Source: Herbiconiux gentiana (GTDB lineage: Bacteria; Actinomycetota; Actinomycetes; Actinomycetales; Microbacteriaceae). From it: a DNA stretch of 64,000 bases. A program made the translations under genes and the position numbers. The stretch lies in contig NZ_JANTEZ010000004.1 of assembly GCF_024978135.1 (NCBI RefSeq), forward strand, positions 310,001-374,000, written 5' to 3'. Position 1 is the first letter of the stretch. Every line of letters starts with the position of its first letter. The notes beneath the pieces are model-generated. The model worked only from the letters and a program-made list of their open reading frames with translations, had not been told where the DNA came from and did not search any database. Below, piece by piece: positions 1-8,475 of the stretch.

Positions 1-233
1 AGCAGCGCGGCCGTCGTGTGGCTGAACACCTGCCCCTCGGGCATACGGACCGCGTAGGAGCGACAGCGCTGCAGCACACTCGGACGCGAGACGGGCCGCC
101 GGCGGACACCGTGGTACGGGCGCTCCAGGTCGGAGCCGCGCATCCGCTTCTCGCTCAGCCCCGCGGCGGCACCGTCACCCACCCCGAAGGCGCGCTCGCT
201 CAGCTCGGCGGGAAGCGGCACGTGCCTGACCAT
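1..233 (-). CDS. Partial AbiEi/DUF559-like protein, runs off left edge
   Basis: Only the first ~78 codons are present; the gene continues beyond base 1. On the minus strand the frame is open from a TGA near 276 and reads MVRHVPLPAELSERAFGVGD, then a YHGVR stretch and SYAVRMPEGQVFSHTTAALL at the edge. The pattern 'R-A-F... S..R-M.G.DL.RP..GVR...YA.R-P-G-VFSHTTAA' is typical of an actinobacterial family annotated as type IV AbiEi-like antitoxin or DUF559 endonuclease-domain proteins. That assignment comes from memory of the family; the C-terminal half that would carry a nuclease fold is missing. ATG at 233 is preferred; an in-frame GTG at 254 behind GGAG is an alternative. Its function is unknown. 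Confidence 0.6.
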   Translation of the reverse strand, partial: MVRHVPLPAELSERAFGVGDGAAAGLSEKRMRGSDLERPYHGVRRRPVSRPSVLQRCRSYAVRMPEGQVFSHTTAAL

Positions 234-302
234 CCGCCCACGGTGCCAGACCACCGCCTCCGCCAGGGGCGCGCGTCACGATCTGTGGATACCCGAGCCG
301 TC

Positions 303-338
303 AAAAAACGCCCTCTCGAAGGGGTGAGAGGGCGTTTT
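303..338 (-). terminator. Rho-independent terminator after gltA
   Basis: Perfect 13-bp inverted repeat (305-317 with 326-338) around an 8-base loop, followed on the minus strand by six U (303-308). It lies 36 bases past the gltA stop codon and is the cleanest intrinsic terminator in the window. Confidence 0.9.
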
Positions 339-373
339 CCGACGGCTCGATCAGAGCGGAAGGACGGGCGGGG

Positions 374-1660
374 TCAGCGCGGGGGGAGGTCGCGGGCCGG
401 GGCGCCCAGGTAGAGCTGCTGGGGGCGGCCGATCTTGGTCTGCGGGTCGGTGGCCATCTCGCGCCAGTGCGCGATCCAGCCCGGGAGCCGGCCGATCGCG
501 AAGAGCACCGTGAACATGCGCGTCGGGAAGCCCATCGCCTTGTAGATGACGCCCGTGTAGAAGTCGACGTTGGGGTAGAGCCGCCGCGAGATGAAGTAGT
601 CGTCCGACAGGGCGACCTGCTCCAGCTCCTTCGCGATGTCGAGCAGCGGGTCCTGCACACCGAGGGCGGTGAGCACCTCGTCGGCGCTCTCCTTGACGAG
701 CTTCGCGCGCGGGTCGTAGTTCTTGTAGACGCGGTGACCGAAGCCCATGAGGCGCACGCCGGCCTCCTTGTTCTTCACCCGCTCCACGAACTTCGCGACG
801 CCCTCGCCCGACTCCTGGATCTCGCGGAGCATCGTCAGCACCGCCTCGTTCGCCCCGCCGTGCAGCGGCCCGAAGAGCGCGTTGATGCCGGCCGAGATCG
901 ACGCGAACATGTTCGCCTCGGTCGAACCGACGAGCCGCACGGTCGAGGTCGACGCGTTCTGCTCGTGGTCTTCGTGGAGGATGAGCAGACGCTCGAGCGC
1001 CTTCGACAGCACCGGGTTCACCTCGTACGGCTCCGCCATGGTGCCGAAGTTCAGCCGCAGGAAGTTGTCGACGAAGGACAGCGAGTTGTCGGGGTAGAGG
1101 AACGCCTGCCCGAGGCTCTTCTTGTGCGCGTAGGCCGCCATCACCGGCAGCTTCGCCAGCAGGCGGATGGTCGAGATCTCGACGTCCTCCGGCTTGTGGG
1201 GGTTCAGCGAGTCCTGGTAGTACGTCGACAGCGCCGAGACGCCCGACGAGAGCACCGACATGGGGTGGGCGTTGTGCGGCAGCGCGTCGAAGAAGCGCTT
1301 GAGGTCTTCGTGCAGCAGGGTGTGACGACGGATGCGCTCGTCGAACTCCGACAGCTCCGACGCCGAGGGCAGCTCGCCGTAGATGAGCAGCCAGGCGGTC
1401 TCGAGGTAGGTCAGCGACGTCGCGACCTGCTCGATCGGGTAGCCGCGGTAGCGCAGGATGCCCTGGTCGCCGTCGATGTAGGTGATCGCCGACTTGGTGG
1501 CGGCGGTGTTCACGAAACCGTAGTCGACGGTCGTCAGGCCGGTCTGCTTGGTGAAGGTCGAGATGTCGAGCGAGGATGCCCCGTCGACGCTCTTCAGGAT
1601 CGGGAACTCGGCCGTTCCACCGGGATAGGTGAGCGTGGCCTTCTGCGCGTCGTCCGTCAC
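374..1660 (-). CDS. gltA: Citrate synthase
   Basis: Condenses oxaloacetate and acetyl-CoA to citrate, the entry step of the TCA cycle, in the cytosol. The 428-residue product has the family's usual length for type II bacterial citrate synthase. Visible active-site segments are LHEDHEQNAST (His232 region), GPLHGGANE (His267), MGFGHRVYK (His309) and VDFYTG (Asp366), matching the His-His-Asp catalytic set. The start is the GTG at 1660, because AAGGAGG sits four bases upstream; an in-frame start further upstream would add 18 residues not seen in the family. It is monocistronic, with its own intrinsic terminator. Confidence 0.97.
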   Translation of the reverse strand: MTDDAQKATLTYPGGTAEFPILKSVDGASSLDISTFTKQTGLTTVDYGFVNTAATKSAITYIDGDQGILRYRGYPIEQVATSLTYLETAWLLIYGELPSASELSEFDERIRRHTLLHEDLKRFFDALPHNAHPMSVLSSGVSALSTYYQDSLNPHKPEDVEISTIRLLAKLPVMAAYAHKKSLGQAFLYPDNSLSFVDNFLRLNFGTMAEPYEVNPVLSKALERLLILHEDHEQNASTSTVRLVGSTEANMFASISAGINALFGPLHGGANEAVLTMLREIQESGEGVAKFVERVKNKEAGVRLMGFGHRVYKNYDPRAKLVKESADEVLTALGVQDPLLDIAKELEQVALSDDYFISRRLYPNVDFYTGVIYKAMGFPTRMFTVLFAIGRLPGWIAHWREMATDPQTKIGRPQQLYLGAPARDLPPR

Positions 1661-1751
1661 GGAGCCTCCTTGAGTGATCCTGCCTGAGTGGTTTCTGTGG
1701 CGGGACGCAGGCTGCATCTGTAGACCGTGACCGCGTTGACCCGCCTACAGC

Positions 1752-2864
1752 CTAATGTCCGCGCGAACGCAAACGCGACGCGGCGGCGTCGATGCGCTCG
1801 TCGGTGGCGGTCAGTGAGAAGCGCACATGCTCGGGGAAATGCGCCCCGTAGAAGTGCCCCGGCCCGGCGAGGATACCGAGCGACGCGAGGTCGGAGATCG
1901 TCGACCAGGCGTCGCGCCCCTCGGTGGCCCAGAGGTAGAGCCCGGCGACGCTCTCGTCGATGCGCAGCCCGGCGGCCTCGATTGCCGGCCGCAGCACGGC
2001 CCGGCGCGCGGCGTACAGCGCCTTCTGCGCCGCCACGTGGGCGTCGTCGCCGAGCGCGACCTCCATCGCGGCCTGCACCGGCGCCGGCGGGATCATGCCC
2101 GCGTGCTTCCGCACCGTCACGAGCCGCGCGATCAGCGCCGGGTCGCCCGCCACGAACGCGGCTCGGTAGCCCGCGAGGTTCGACTGCTTGCTCAGCGAGT
2201 ACGCCCCGAGCACTCCCGTGAGGTCTCCCCCGGTCACCCGCGGGTCGAGGATCGACGGCACCGGCTCACTCGCCCAGCGCCCGTCCCACCCGAGCTCGGC
2301 GTAGCACTCGTCACCGACGATCACGGCGCCCAGGGAACGAGCCCGCGAGACGGCCGCCTGCAGGGCCGGCACGTCGAGCACCCGGCCGTCGGGGTTTCCC
2401 GGGCTGTTGAGCCAGACGAGCTTCGTCTCCGCCGGCCATGACGAGGGGTCGTCGGCCGCGAGCGGGGTCGCCCCGGCCAGCCGGGCCCCCATCTCGTAGG
2501 TGGGGTACGCAGCGAGCGGATGCGCGACCACATCCCCCTCGCCGAGCCCCAGCATGAACGGCAGCCACGCCACGAACTCCTTCGAGCCGATGGTGGGCAG
2601 CACGCTGTCGTCGCCCAGGCCGGGCACACCCCGGCGTCGCTCGAACCACGAGGCGATGGCGCTCCGCAGCGCGGGGGTGCCGGCCGTCTGGGGGTAGGAA
2701 TGCGCATCCGTCGCCGCTTTCAGGGCGTCGGCCACGAGGGGCGGAGTCGGGTCGACCGGGGAGCCGATCGAGAGGTCGACGATGCCGTCGGGATGGGCCC
2801 GTGCCCGAGCGGCATAGGGCGCCATCTCGTCCCACGGGTAGTCGGGCAGCGCACCCAGTGCCAT
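1752..2864 (-). CDS. dapC: Succinyldiaminopimelate transaminase
   Basis: A fold-type I PLP aminotransferase of 370 residues that transfers the amino group from glutamate to N-succinyl-2-amino-6-ketopimelate in lysine and meso-diaminopimelate synthesis. The N-terminal ALGALPDYPWDEMAPYAARA and IVDLSIGSPVDPTPP are characteristic of actinobacterial DapC, and YSLSKQSNLAGYRAAF carries the PLP-binding lysine and the substrate-binding arginine. It follows the ferredoxin gene by 13 bases, and this fdxA-dapC order is common in actinobacteria. A purine-rich GAGGG lies about ten bases before the ATG. Confidence 0.93.
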   Translation of the reverse strand: MALGALPDYPWDEMAPYAARARAHPDGIVDLSIGSPVDPTPPLVADALKAATDAHSYPQTAGTPALRSAIASWFERRRGVPGLGDDSVLPTIGSKEFVAWLPFMLGLGEGDVVAHPLAAYPTYEMGARLAGATPLAADDPSSWPAETKLVWLNSPGNPDGRVLDVPALQAAVSRARSLGAVIVGDECYAELGWDGRWASEPVPSILDPRVTGGDLTGVLGAYSLSKQSNLAGYRAAFVAGDPALIARLVTVRKHAGMIPPAPVQAAMEVALGDDAHVAAQKALYAARRAVLRPAIEAAGLRIDESVAGLYLWATEGRDAWSTISDLASLGILAGPGHFYGAHFPEHVRFSLTATDERIDAAASRLRSRGH

Positions 2865-2877
2865 CAGACCGATGCCC

Positions 2878-3198
2878 TCAGTGTGCTTGCGGAGGGAGGA
2901 CCGCGATGACGGGGTGATCCTTCTTGATCACGCCGACCTTGGCGGCGCCGCCCGGCGAACCGATCTCGTCGAAGAACTCGACGTTGGCCTTGTAGTAGTC
3001 GGCCCACTCTTCGGGCAGGTCGTCTTCGTAGTAGATCGCCTCGACGGGGCAGACGGGCTCGCAGGCGCCGCAGTCGACGCACTCGTCGGGGTGGATGTAG
3101 AGGGAGCGTTCACCCTCGTAGATGCAGTCGACGGGGCATTCGTCGATACACGCGCGGTCTTTCACATCGACGCACGGCAAGGCGATGACATAGGTCAC
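2878..3198 (-). CDS. fdxA: 7Fe ferredoxin (3Fe-4S/4Fe-4S)
   Basis: A small acidic electron carrier of 106 residues. Eight cysteines are visible at 9, 17, 21 and 25 and at 40, 43, 46 and 50. The second set is a classical CxxCxxCxxxCP 4Fe-4S motif; the spacing of the first set fits the seven-iron actinobacterial ferredoxins. The C-terminal half ([20 protein letters not shown]) is the usual helical extension of this family. The start is the GTG at 3198, behind GAAGGAG. A TAGACT box further upstream could be the -10. It is probably co-transcribed with dapC. Confidence 0.95.
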   Translation of the reverse strand: MTYVIALPCVDVKDRACIDECPVDCIYEGERSLYIHPDECVDCGACEPVCPVEAIYYEDDLPEEWADYYKANVEFFDEIGSPGGAAKVGVIKKDHPVIAVLPPQAH

Positions 3199-3220
3199 AG
3201 GCGTTCAGGCTCCTTCGGTG

Positions 3221-3745
3221 TTACCAGGTCGAGTCTACGGCGTCGGGGCGGGCATCCGGATGCACGGGGCCCCCGGTCGCGACCGGCCGGCGTCGCGCGG
3301 CGAGCCGGGGCCAGGCGATCACGACGACCGCGATGAGGGTGGAGCCGAACAGCCACACCAGCCCCACGGTGCCGGCCGGCACCAGCACCGAGCCGCCGGG
3401 GCTCTCGAGCGTCAGCAGCGCCACGACGCCGATCAGCGCCGCCGCGGCGAGCATGGCCGCGAGGCGGCTGGGCGCGATGAGCCGCAGCCCGGTCAGCAGC
3501 AGGCCGATCGCGACGAGCGCGAGGATCAGCCCGACGGGCAGGTCGAACAGCCCGAAGACGCTGACGTCGATCTGGTGCACGACGGTGCCGATGGCGCCGA
3601 ACAGGGCTCCGAGCAGCAGCGCGGCGATGTAGCCCAGGATGCGCGACCCGCGGCTCGTGCCGAGCTCGTCGCCCGGGGCGGCAGGGGCGTGGACCGGAGC
3701 GGCGGAGCCGCACGCCGGGGTGTACGCGGGCTGGTCGGGGAGCAC
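3221..3745 (-). CDS. Small integral membrane protein, DUF6113-like
   Basis: The 174-residue protein has a 30-residue Pro/Ala-rich cytoplasmic N-terminus, then about four to five hydrophobic segments between residues ~35 and ~150, and a short basic/Pro C-terminus. No catalytic motif is visible. I recall similar Microbacteriaceae proteins labelled DUF6113, which has no known function; the match is from memory only. A TAGACT box (3752-3757) ends six bases before the GTG start and there is no Shine-Dalgarno sequence, so the message is probably leaderless. The gene is followed 22 bases later by fdxA. Confidence 0.7.
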   Translation of the reverse strand: MLPDQPAYTPACGSAAPVHAPAAPGDELGTSRGSRILGYIAALLLGALFGAIGTVVHQIDVSVFGLFDLPVGLILALVAIGLLLTGLRLIAPSRLAAMLAAAALIGVVALLTLESPGGSVLVPAGTVGLVWLFGSTLIAVVVIAWPRLAARRRPVATGGPVHPDARPDAVDSTW

Positions 3746-3811
3746 GCGATCAGTCTAGGCGCGGGCACTGACACCGGCTCGCCGGGAGGCCCGCTCGCCC
3801 GCATCTCCCCC

Positions 3812-3870
3812 GGAACCTCTCAGCGGCGACTGGAACCTCTCAGCGGCGACTGGAACCTCTCAGCGGCGAC
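3812..3870. repeat. Three tandem copies of a 20-bp repeat over a stop codon
   Basis: The minus-strand unit GTCGCCGCTGAGAGGTTCCA is repeated three times without change except at the outermost base. The copy nearest the HerA-like gene supplies its last three arginine codons and the TGA; the other two copies lie just downstream and repeat that coding end. Confidence 0.95.
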
Positions 3871-5530
3871 GCCGCCGGGTGCCGAAGACCCCCTCCAGCA
3901 CGCCCTTCAGGATCGTCTGCGTCGTGCGGGACTTCAGCACCTCCGTCAGGATGTCGCCGTCGGACGTGGTGCTGCGGGGGCGGCTCCGCGGTGCGGGCTC
4001 CCGACGCGCGCGACCGCGTTCCTCGGCGCGGCGGTCGCGCTCGAGCTGCGCGTCCATCTCCTTCCGCTGGCGGGCGTACTCCTCGGCGGCCTCCCGTTCC
4101 GACTCCGCCCGGGCCGCGGCGGCCGAGGCCGCCTGCTCCGCGGCGAGCGCCGCGTTCAGCTTGGCGGCGAGAATCTCCCGCGCCGACTCCCGGTCGATCG
4201 GGGTGCCGTACTGCGCGAGCAGCGGTGACGCGGCCACCGCCGCGTCCACCTCGGCCGCGGGTGTCGGCGACATCGACCCCTGAGGGGCCCGCACCCGGGT
4301 CCAGGCCACCGGCGTCGGGGCGCCGTTCTCGTTCATCACCGTCACCACGGCCTCGCCGATGCCGAGCGCTTGCAGCACCTCCTCGAGGTCGTATCCCGAC
4401 TTCGGGTACGTCGACACGGTCGCACGCAGCGCCTTGGCGTCGTTCGGCGTGTAGGCGCGCAGGGCGTGCTGCACGCGCGAACCGAGCTGGGCGAGCACGT
4501 CGCCCGGTACGTCCTTCGGCGTCTGGGTGACGAAAAAGATGCCCACCCCCTTCGAGCGGATCAGCCGCACCGTCTGCACGATGGCCGCCGTGAAGTCCTT
4601 CGAGGCGTCGGCGAACAGCAGGTGCGCCTCGTCGAAGAAGAACACCAGTTTGGGCTTGTCGAGGTCGCCCACCTCGGGCAGGTCGTTGTAGAGATCGGCG
4701 AGCAGCCACATCAGGAAGGTCGAGAACAGGGCCGGCTTGTCGGCCACCCGCGGCAGCTCGAGCAGGCTGATCACGCCGGAGCCGTCGGCGGCGGTGCGCA
4801 GGAACAGCGAGGTGTCGATCTCCGGCTCCCCGAAGAACGCGTCGGCGCCCTGGGCCGAGAAAGCGATCAGCTCCCGCAGGATGACCCCGACCGTCTGCGT
4901 CGACAGCCCGCCCATCTCCTTGAGCTCCCGGCGCCCCTCGTCGCTCGTGAGGTGGGTGAGCACGGCCCGCAGGTCGCTCAGGTCGACCAGCGGCAGCCCG
5001 GCCTGCTCGGCGTAGTGGAAGACGAGTCCGAGGCTCGACTCCTGCGTGTCGTTGAGGCCCAGCACCTTGCTCAGCAGCAGCGGCCCGAAGGCGGTGAGCG
5101 TGGCCCGCACGGGCACGCCCGAGCCCAGCCCGCCGAGGCTGAAATACTCGACGGTCGCGGCGCGCGGCGTCCAGTCCTGCCCGATGCCGCGGGTGCGGGC
5201 GAGCAGCTTCTCGCTCGACGCCCCGGGCGTCGCGACCCCCGTCAGGTCGCCCTTCATGTCGGCGGCGAACACCGGCACGCCCGCCGCGGCGAGCTGTTCG
5301 GCGAGCACCTGCAGCGTGCGGGTCTTGCCCGTTCCGGTCGCCCCCGCGACGAGGCCGTGCCGGTTGGTCATGGCGAGAGGGATGCGCACCGGCACCCCGG
5401 GCAGCGCCTCCCCGTTGACGAGCGCTCCGATCTCGAGCGCCGGACCGTCGAACTCGTAGCCCGCCCGCACAGCGTCCACCGCGGCCTCGTCGAGCGGGCC
5501 GGCCACCGTGCGAACCTCGTCATCCGTCAT
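3860..5530 (-). CDS. HerA-like (DUF853) ATPase
   Basis: A 556-residue ATPase of the DUF853/HerA-like bacterial family; its cellular role is not established. Visible parts are an N-terminal beta-barrel-like region, Walker A GATGTGKT at 63-70, an ADMKGDLTG segment, Walker B LVFFFDEAHLLF near 290-300, and a sensor segment FFVTQTPKD. A charged Ala/Glu/Arg-rich region (~455-520), probably coiled coil, leads to a conserved-looking TILKGVLEGVFG tail and a run of arginines. TAAGCT (5537-5542) ends six bases before the ATG, so the transcript is likely leaderless. The 3' end lies inside a 20-bp tandem repeat, so the length of the arginine tail may vary between strains. Confidence 0.88.
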   Translation of the reverse strand: MTDDEVRTVAGPLDEAAVDAVRAGYEFDGPALEIGALVNGEALPGVPVRIPLAMTNRHGLVAGATGTGKTRTLQVLAEQLAAAGVPVFAADMKGDLTGVATPGASSEKLLARTRGIGQDWTPRAATVEYFSLGGLGSGVPVRATLTAFGPLLLSKVLGLNDTQESSLGLVFHYAEQAGLPLVDLSDLRAVLTHLTSDEGRRELKEMGGLSTQTVGVILRELIAFSAQGADAFFGEPEIDTSLFLRTAADGSGVISLLELPRVADKPALFSTFLMWLLADLYNDLPEVGDLDKPKLVFFFDEAHLLFADASKDFTAAIVQTVRLIRSKGVGIFFVTQTPKDVPGDVLAQLGSRVQHALRAYTPNDAKALRATVSTYPKSGYDLEEVLQALGIGEAVVTVMNENGAPTPVAWTRVRAPQGSMSPTPAAEVDAAVAASPLLAQYGTPIDRESAREILAAKLNAALAAEQAASAAAARAESEREAAEEYARQRKEMDAQLERDRRAEERGRARREPAPRSRPRSTTSDGDILTEVLKSRTTQTILKGVLEGVFGTRRRRR

Positions 5531-5598
5531 GGCGCCAGCTTAGGCTCACCCGGGTACGCCGCCGACGTCGAGGGGAGCCGGCGATCTCTCGACCAGGC

Positions 5599-8283
5599 TC
5601 AGGAGCCGAGGTCGCTCGACAGCACCGAGACCCCCGGGAGTTCGGAGACCCCGAGGGCGTCGGGCAGCTCGGCCCGGGTGCGGATGCCCAGCTTGCGGTA
5701 GACCCTGAGCAGATGGGTCTCGATCGTGCGGACCGACAGGACCAGGCGCTCGGCGATCTTCCGGTTGGAGGCACCCGAGGCGGCGAGCGCCGCGATCTCC
5801 CGTTCGCGCCGTGACAGCGGCGGGCGGTCCCCGCCGAGCAGGAAGAGGCGGCCGCCCTGGCCGGTGACATCGAGGTGGGTCGCCGCTCGGCGCGCCGAGG
5901 CGGCCGCCGCACGCTCGGAGCCGGAGGTCGCGTGCAGCCAGACCGCCCTCGACGCCGCCTCCGCCGCGAGGTTGTGGAAGCCGAGTGCGGCCGCCTCCTC
6001 CGCGATCGTGTCGAGTTCCTCCGCGCAGGCCCGGTCGGCCGCCGCTCCGGCGGCGCCCTCGCCCGGCTCGCCACCCGCGTCGGATGCGTCGGATGCGTCG
6101 CCGGCCTCGGATGCGTCGGGCTCGATCAGGGCTTCGAAGCGGGCGAGAGCCCGGGCGTAGCGCACGAAGACGGCCGCGCACCGGCCTTCCACTCCCCCGG
6201 CGAGGGCGTCGACGTCGGGGAGCACCGCCCGGGCTCCCCCGGCGCGCGCCGCGTGCACGAGGCAGACCAGGGCCTCCAGGTCGAAACCGTCGGCGCGATG
6301 GGACGCGGCCGCCGCGGTGAACGAGGCCACCGCCCCCGGTCGATCGCCGGCGACCGCGCTCAGCCAGCCCCGCGCCTCCTGCAGCTGGCCGTTCAGGTAG
6401 GGGTCGCTGTCGGCCGTCAGCGCGGGTGCCAGGATCTCCTCGGCCTCGTCCGGCAGTCCGCCGAGGGCGAGCGCGGCGGCCAGCACGGGCCGCGCGTGCA
6501 CGGCGACCGACTCGAGCCCGTGCCGCTGGTACTCGAGCAGAGCGGTCCGCAGATCCGACACGGCCTCCCCGGCCCGCCCGCCCATCAGTCGCAGGGCACC
6601 CAGCAGATAGCTGCTCCGCCCCTGCTGGAGACCCGAGACCACGACGCCGCCGCCGTTCCGCAACCGCACGGCTGCGTCGATGCTCGTCTCGAGCGGTTCG
6701 TCGTAGGCGCGCACGAAGATCTCCGTCCACTGCACGACGAACAGGTCGGCGCCGATCGGCGCGAGGATCGCCTCCGCCTGCTCCAGTGCCCGTCCCGCCG
6801 CCGTGAGATCGCCTCTCATCGCGAGCACCGAGGCGGTGGTCGTCAGCGCCTCGCCCTCGATCAGCACGGTCGGGTCGAGCACCCGGCTGGCGTCGGGGTC
6901 CCGCACGGCCGGGTACCGGGTGAAGCGGGTGATCGAGTCCCAGCGCGGTGCCGCTAGCGACGAGACGGCGTCGGCGGGTGGCCGGGGAGCGGCCCATCGC
7001 GCGTGCGGGTCGTCGACCCTCTCGCGCAGGCGGTCGCGGAGCCGTGCGCGCAGCTCCTGCTGGGCCGGGTCGAGCTGCGACTCGTCGACCGCCTCGATCA
7101 GCTCGAGGGCCTGTCCGGCGAGCCCCAGCTGCGCGTCAGCGGTCGCGGAGATCAGGTCCGCCTCGAATCCGCCGCCGCCCGCGCGCGCGTCGGCGGCGAG
7201 CTGTCGCGCCAGGTCGGGCCGGTACGCCTGCAGCGCGACCCGAGCGGCCTGCAGGAGGGTCGTCGTCGCGACCTGACGGCCGCGCGCCCGACCGTGCAGG
7301 GCGAGCGCGAGCAGTTCACCCCCGGCGAGCTCGGCACCGGCATCGCCGAGGACGTCGACGAGAGCATCCGCGAACCTGCGTCGACGCAGGATGGAGATCG
7401 TCTGGGTGAGCTGGAGCTCGATCACCGGGTCGTGAACCCGCAGGCGCACCGCCCCTCCCGCCTCCACCACCTCGAGGGTGCCCCGTCGTTCGAGCAGCTC
7501 GAGGAGCCCGGAAAGCGAGAAGCCGGAAGGAGAGAGGCCCGTGAGGGCGAGGCCGACGTCGGCGACCAGGACGCCGACGAGTCGCTCGAGACGGTCGAGG
7601 CTGATGCCCGGTGCCAGGGCGACGAGGTCGAGCACGGTCTCGGCGGCCGGCAGCGTCGGCCCCTCCGGCAGGTCCAGACGGCTCAGCAGCAGCTGCCGCA
7701 CCTCCTCGTCGGGCTGCAGCGGCGCGGTCAACGACCAGAGGCCGTCGACCTCCTGCAGCACCCTCCTGGCGCGCGCCGCCCGCACCGCCCCCTGGAGCAC
7801 GACCAGATCGCCCCCGGGGCGCGCGGGCACGAAGGCCGGGGCCGCCTCGGAGTCGAGCCGGCCGCCGAGGAAGTTCTCGACCGCCCGGAGCAGGGCCGAC
7901 GGAGTCATCGGCTCCAGATCGACCCGCGTCATGAGGCCCGCTTGCAGCAGCCGATCGATGCCGGGGTCGTGGCGGGAACCGGTCGAGGCGGTGAGCACCG
8001 GGAGCAGCGATGCGTCCCGGAGTCCGTTCTCCAGGCGAGTGACGCGATCGCCGTCGAGCTGCTCGACCTCTCCCGTCCAGACCAGACGGCGCGTGGGGGG
8101 ATCGAGCGAGTCGAGCAGGCTGTCGACGAAGTGCGATCGCCCGGCGCCCCGCTCGCCGACGACGAGCACGCCCCGCCCGGCCAGCAGTTCGCGGCGCGCG
8201 TCGACCAGGGCCGTGCCGCGCCCCGCCCCTGACGCCGTCCCGTCCCCCATCAACCCACCCGACGCGTTCTCATCAGGGCTCAT
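5599..8283 (-). CDS. Large LuxR-family regulator with N-terminal ATPase region
   Basis: An 894-residue LAL-like (MalT-type) regulator. The N-terminus has a P-loop-like VVGERGAGRSHF at about residues 38-49, with Arg where the Walker A lysine normally sits. The middle is a long helical Ala/Leu-rich region that looks TPR-like. The C-terminus has a clear LuxR helix-turn-helix: LSRREREIAALAASGASNRK followed by IAERLVLSVRTIETHL. The chosen start (ATG 8283) is uncertain; ATG 8250 is possible and neither has a good Shine-Dalgarno sequence. It is divergent from efeUOB, and the iron box lies about 115 bases upstream, so iron control or a role in iron homeostasis is possible but unproven. An Asp-Ala-Ser repeat near 6080-6115 looks like a linker. 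Confidence 0.85.
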   Translation of the reverse strand: MSPDENASGGLMGDGTASGAGRGTALVDARRELLAGRGVLVVGERGAGRSHFVDSLLDSLDPPTRRLVWTGEVEQLDGDRVTRLENGLRDASLLPVLTASTGSRHDPGIDRLLQAGLMTRVDLEPMTPSALLRAVENFLGGRLDSEAAPAFVPARPGGDLVVLQGAVRAARARRVLQEVDGLWSLTAPLQPDEEVRQLLLSRLDLPEGPTLPAAETVLDLVALAPGISLDRLERLVGVLVADVGLALTGLSPSGFSLSGLLELLERRGTLEVVEAGGAVRLRVHDPVIELQLTQTISILRRRRFADALVDVLGDAGAELAGGELLALALHGRARGRQVATTTLLQAARVALQAYRPDLARQLAADARAGGGGFEADLISATADAQLGLAGQALELIEAVDESQLDPAQQELRARLRDRLRERVDDPHARWAAPRPPADAVSSLAAPRWDSITRFTRYPAVRDPDASRVLDPTVLIEGEALTTTASVLAMRGDLTAAGRALEQAEAILAPIGADLFVVQWTEIFVRAYDEPLETSIDAAVRLRNGGGVVVSGLQQGRSSYLLGALRLMGGRAGEAVSDLRTALLEYQRHGLESVAVHARPVLAAALALGGLPDEAEEILAPALTADSDPYLNGQLQEARGWLSAVAGDRPGAVASFTAAAASHRADGFDLEALVCLVHAARAGGARAVLPDVDALAGGVEGRCAAVFVRYARALARFEALIEPDASEAGDASDASDAGGEPGEGAAGAAADRACAEELDTIAEEAAALGFHNLAAEAASRAVWLHATSGSERAAAASARRAATHLDVTGQGGRLFLLGGDRPPLSRREREIAALAASGASNRKIAERLVLSVRTIETHLLRVYRKLGIRTRAELPDALGVSELPGVSVLSSDLGS

Positions 8284-8396
8284 GGATAGCACGTTCCCGC
8301 CGCCAGGAGAAGAGGCAGGAGAAGCGCACCGCGCGTCCCCCCTTCGCACCCGACGAGTGGACAAAGCGGCTCCGGCGGGGCTACGCTCGCCCTTGG

Positions 8397-8415
8397 TAAG
8401 GCTAGGCTTACCCAA
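8397..8415. promoter_or_regulatory. DtxR/IdeR-type iron box upstream of efeU
   Basis: TAAGGCTAGGCTTACCCAA matches the classical 19-bp DtxR/IdeR consensus (TTAGGTTAGGCTAACCTAA) at 15 of 19 positions, inside a longer GGTAAG...CTTACC palindrome. It contains TAGGCT on the plus strand and TAGCCT on the minus strand, both usable as -10 boxes. A bound repressor would therefore block transcription of efeUOB and possibly of the divergent LuxR gene. Confidence 0.85.
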
Positions 8416-8475
8416 CTAAGGCAGTCCACACCTCCCAGCGCACTGCCTCCCCCACACCCGTTCCCCCGAAGTCAG

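Noticed and set aside
467-1687. Long plus-strand open frame opposite gltA
   Set aside because: Arg/Val/Asp/Glu-rich composition typical of antisense frames in high-GC DNA; the minus-strand frame is an unmistakable citrate synthase.
6080-6115. Short tandem repeat in the LuxR gene as a separate element
   Set aside because: It encodes an in-frame Asp-Ala-Ser linker; it is listed only as part of the GGATGC observation.
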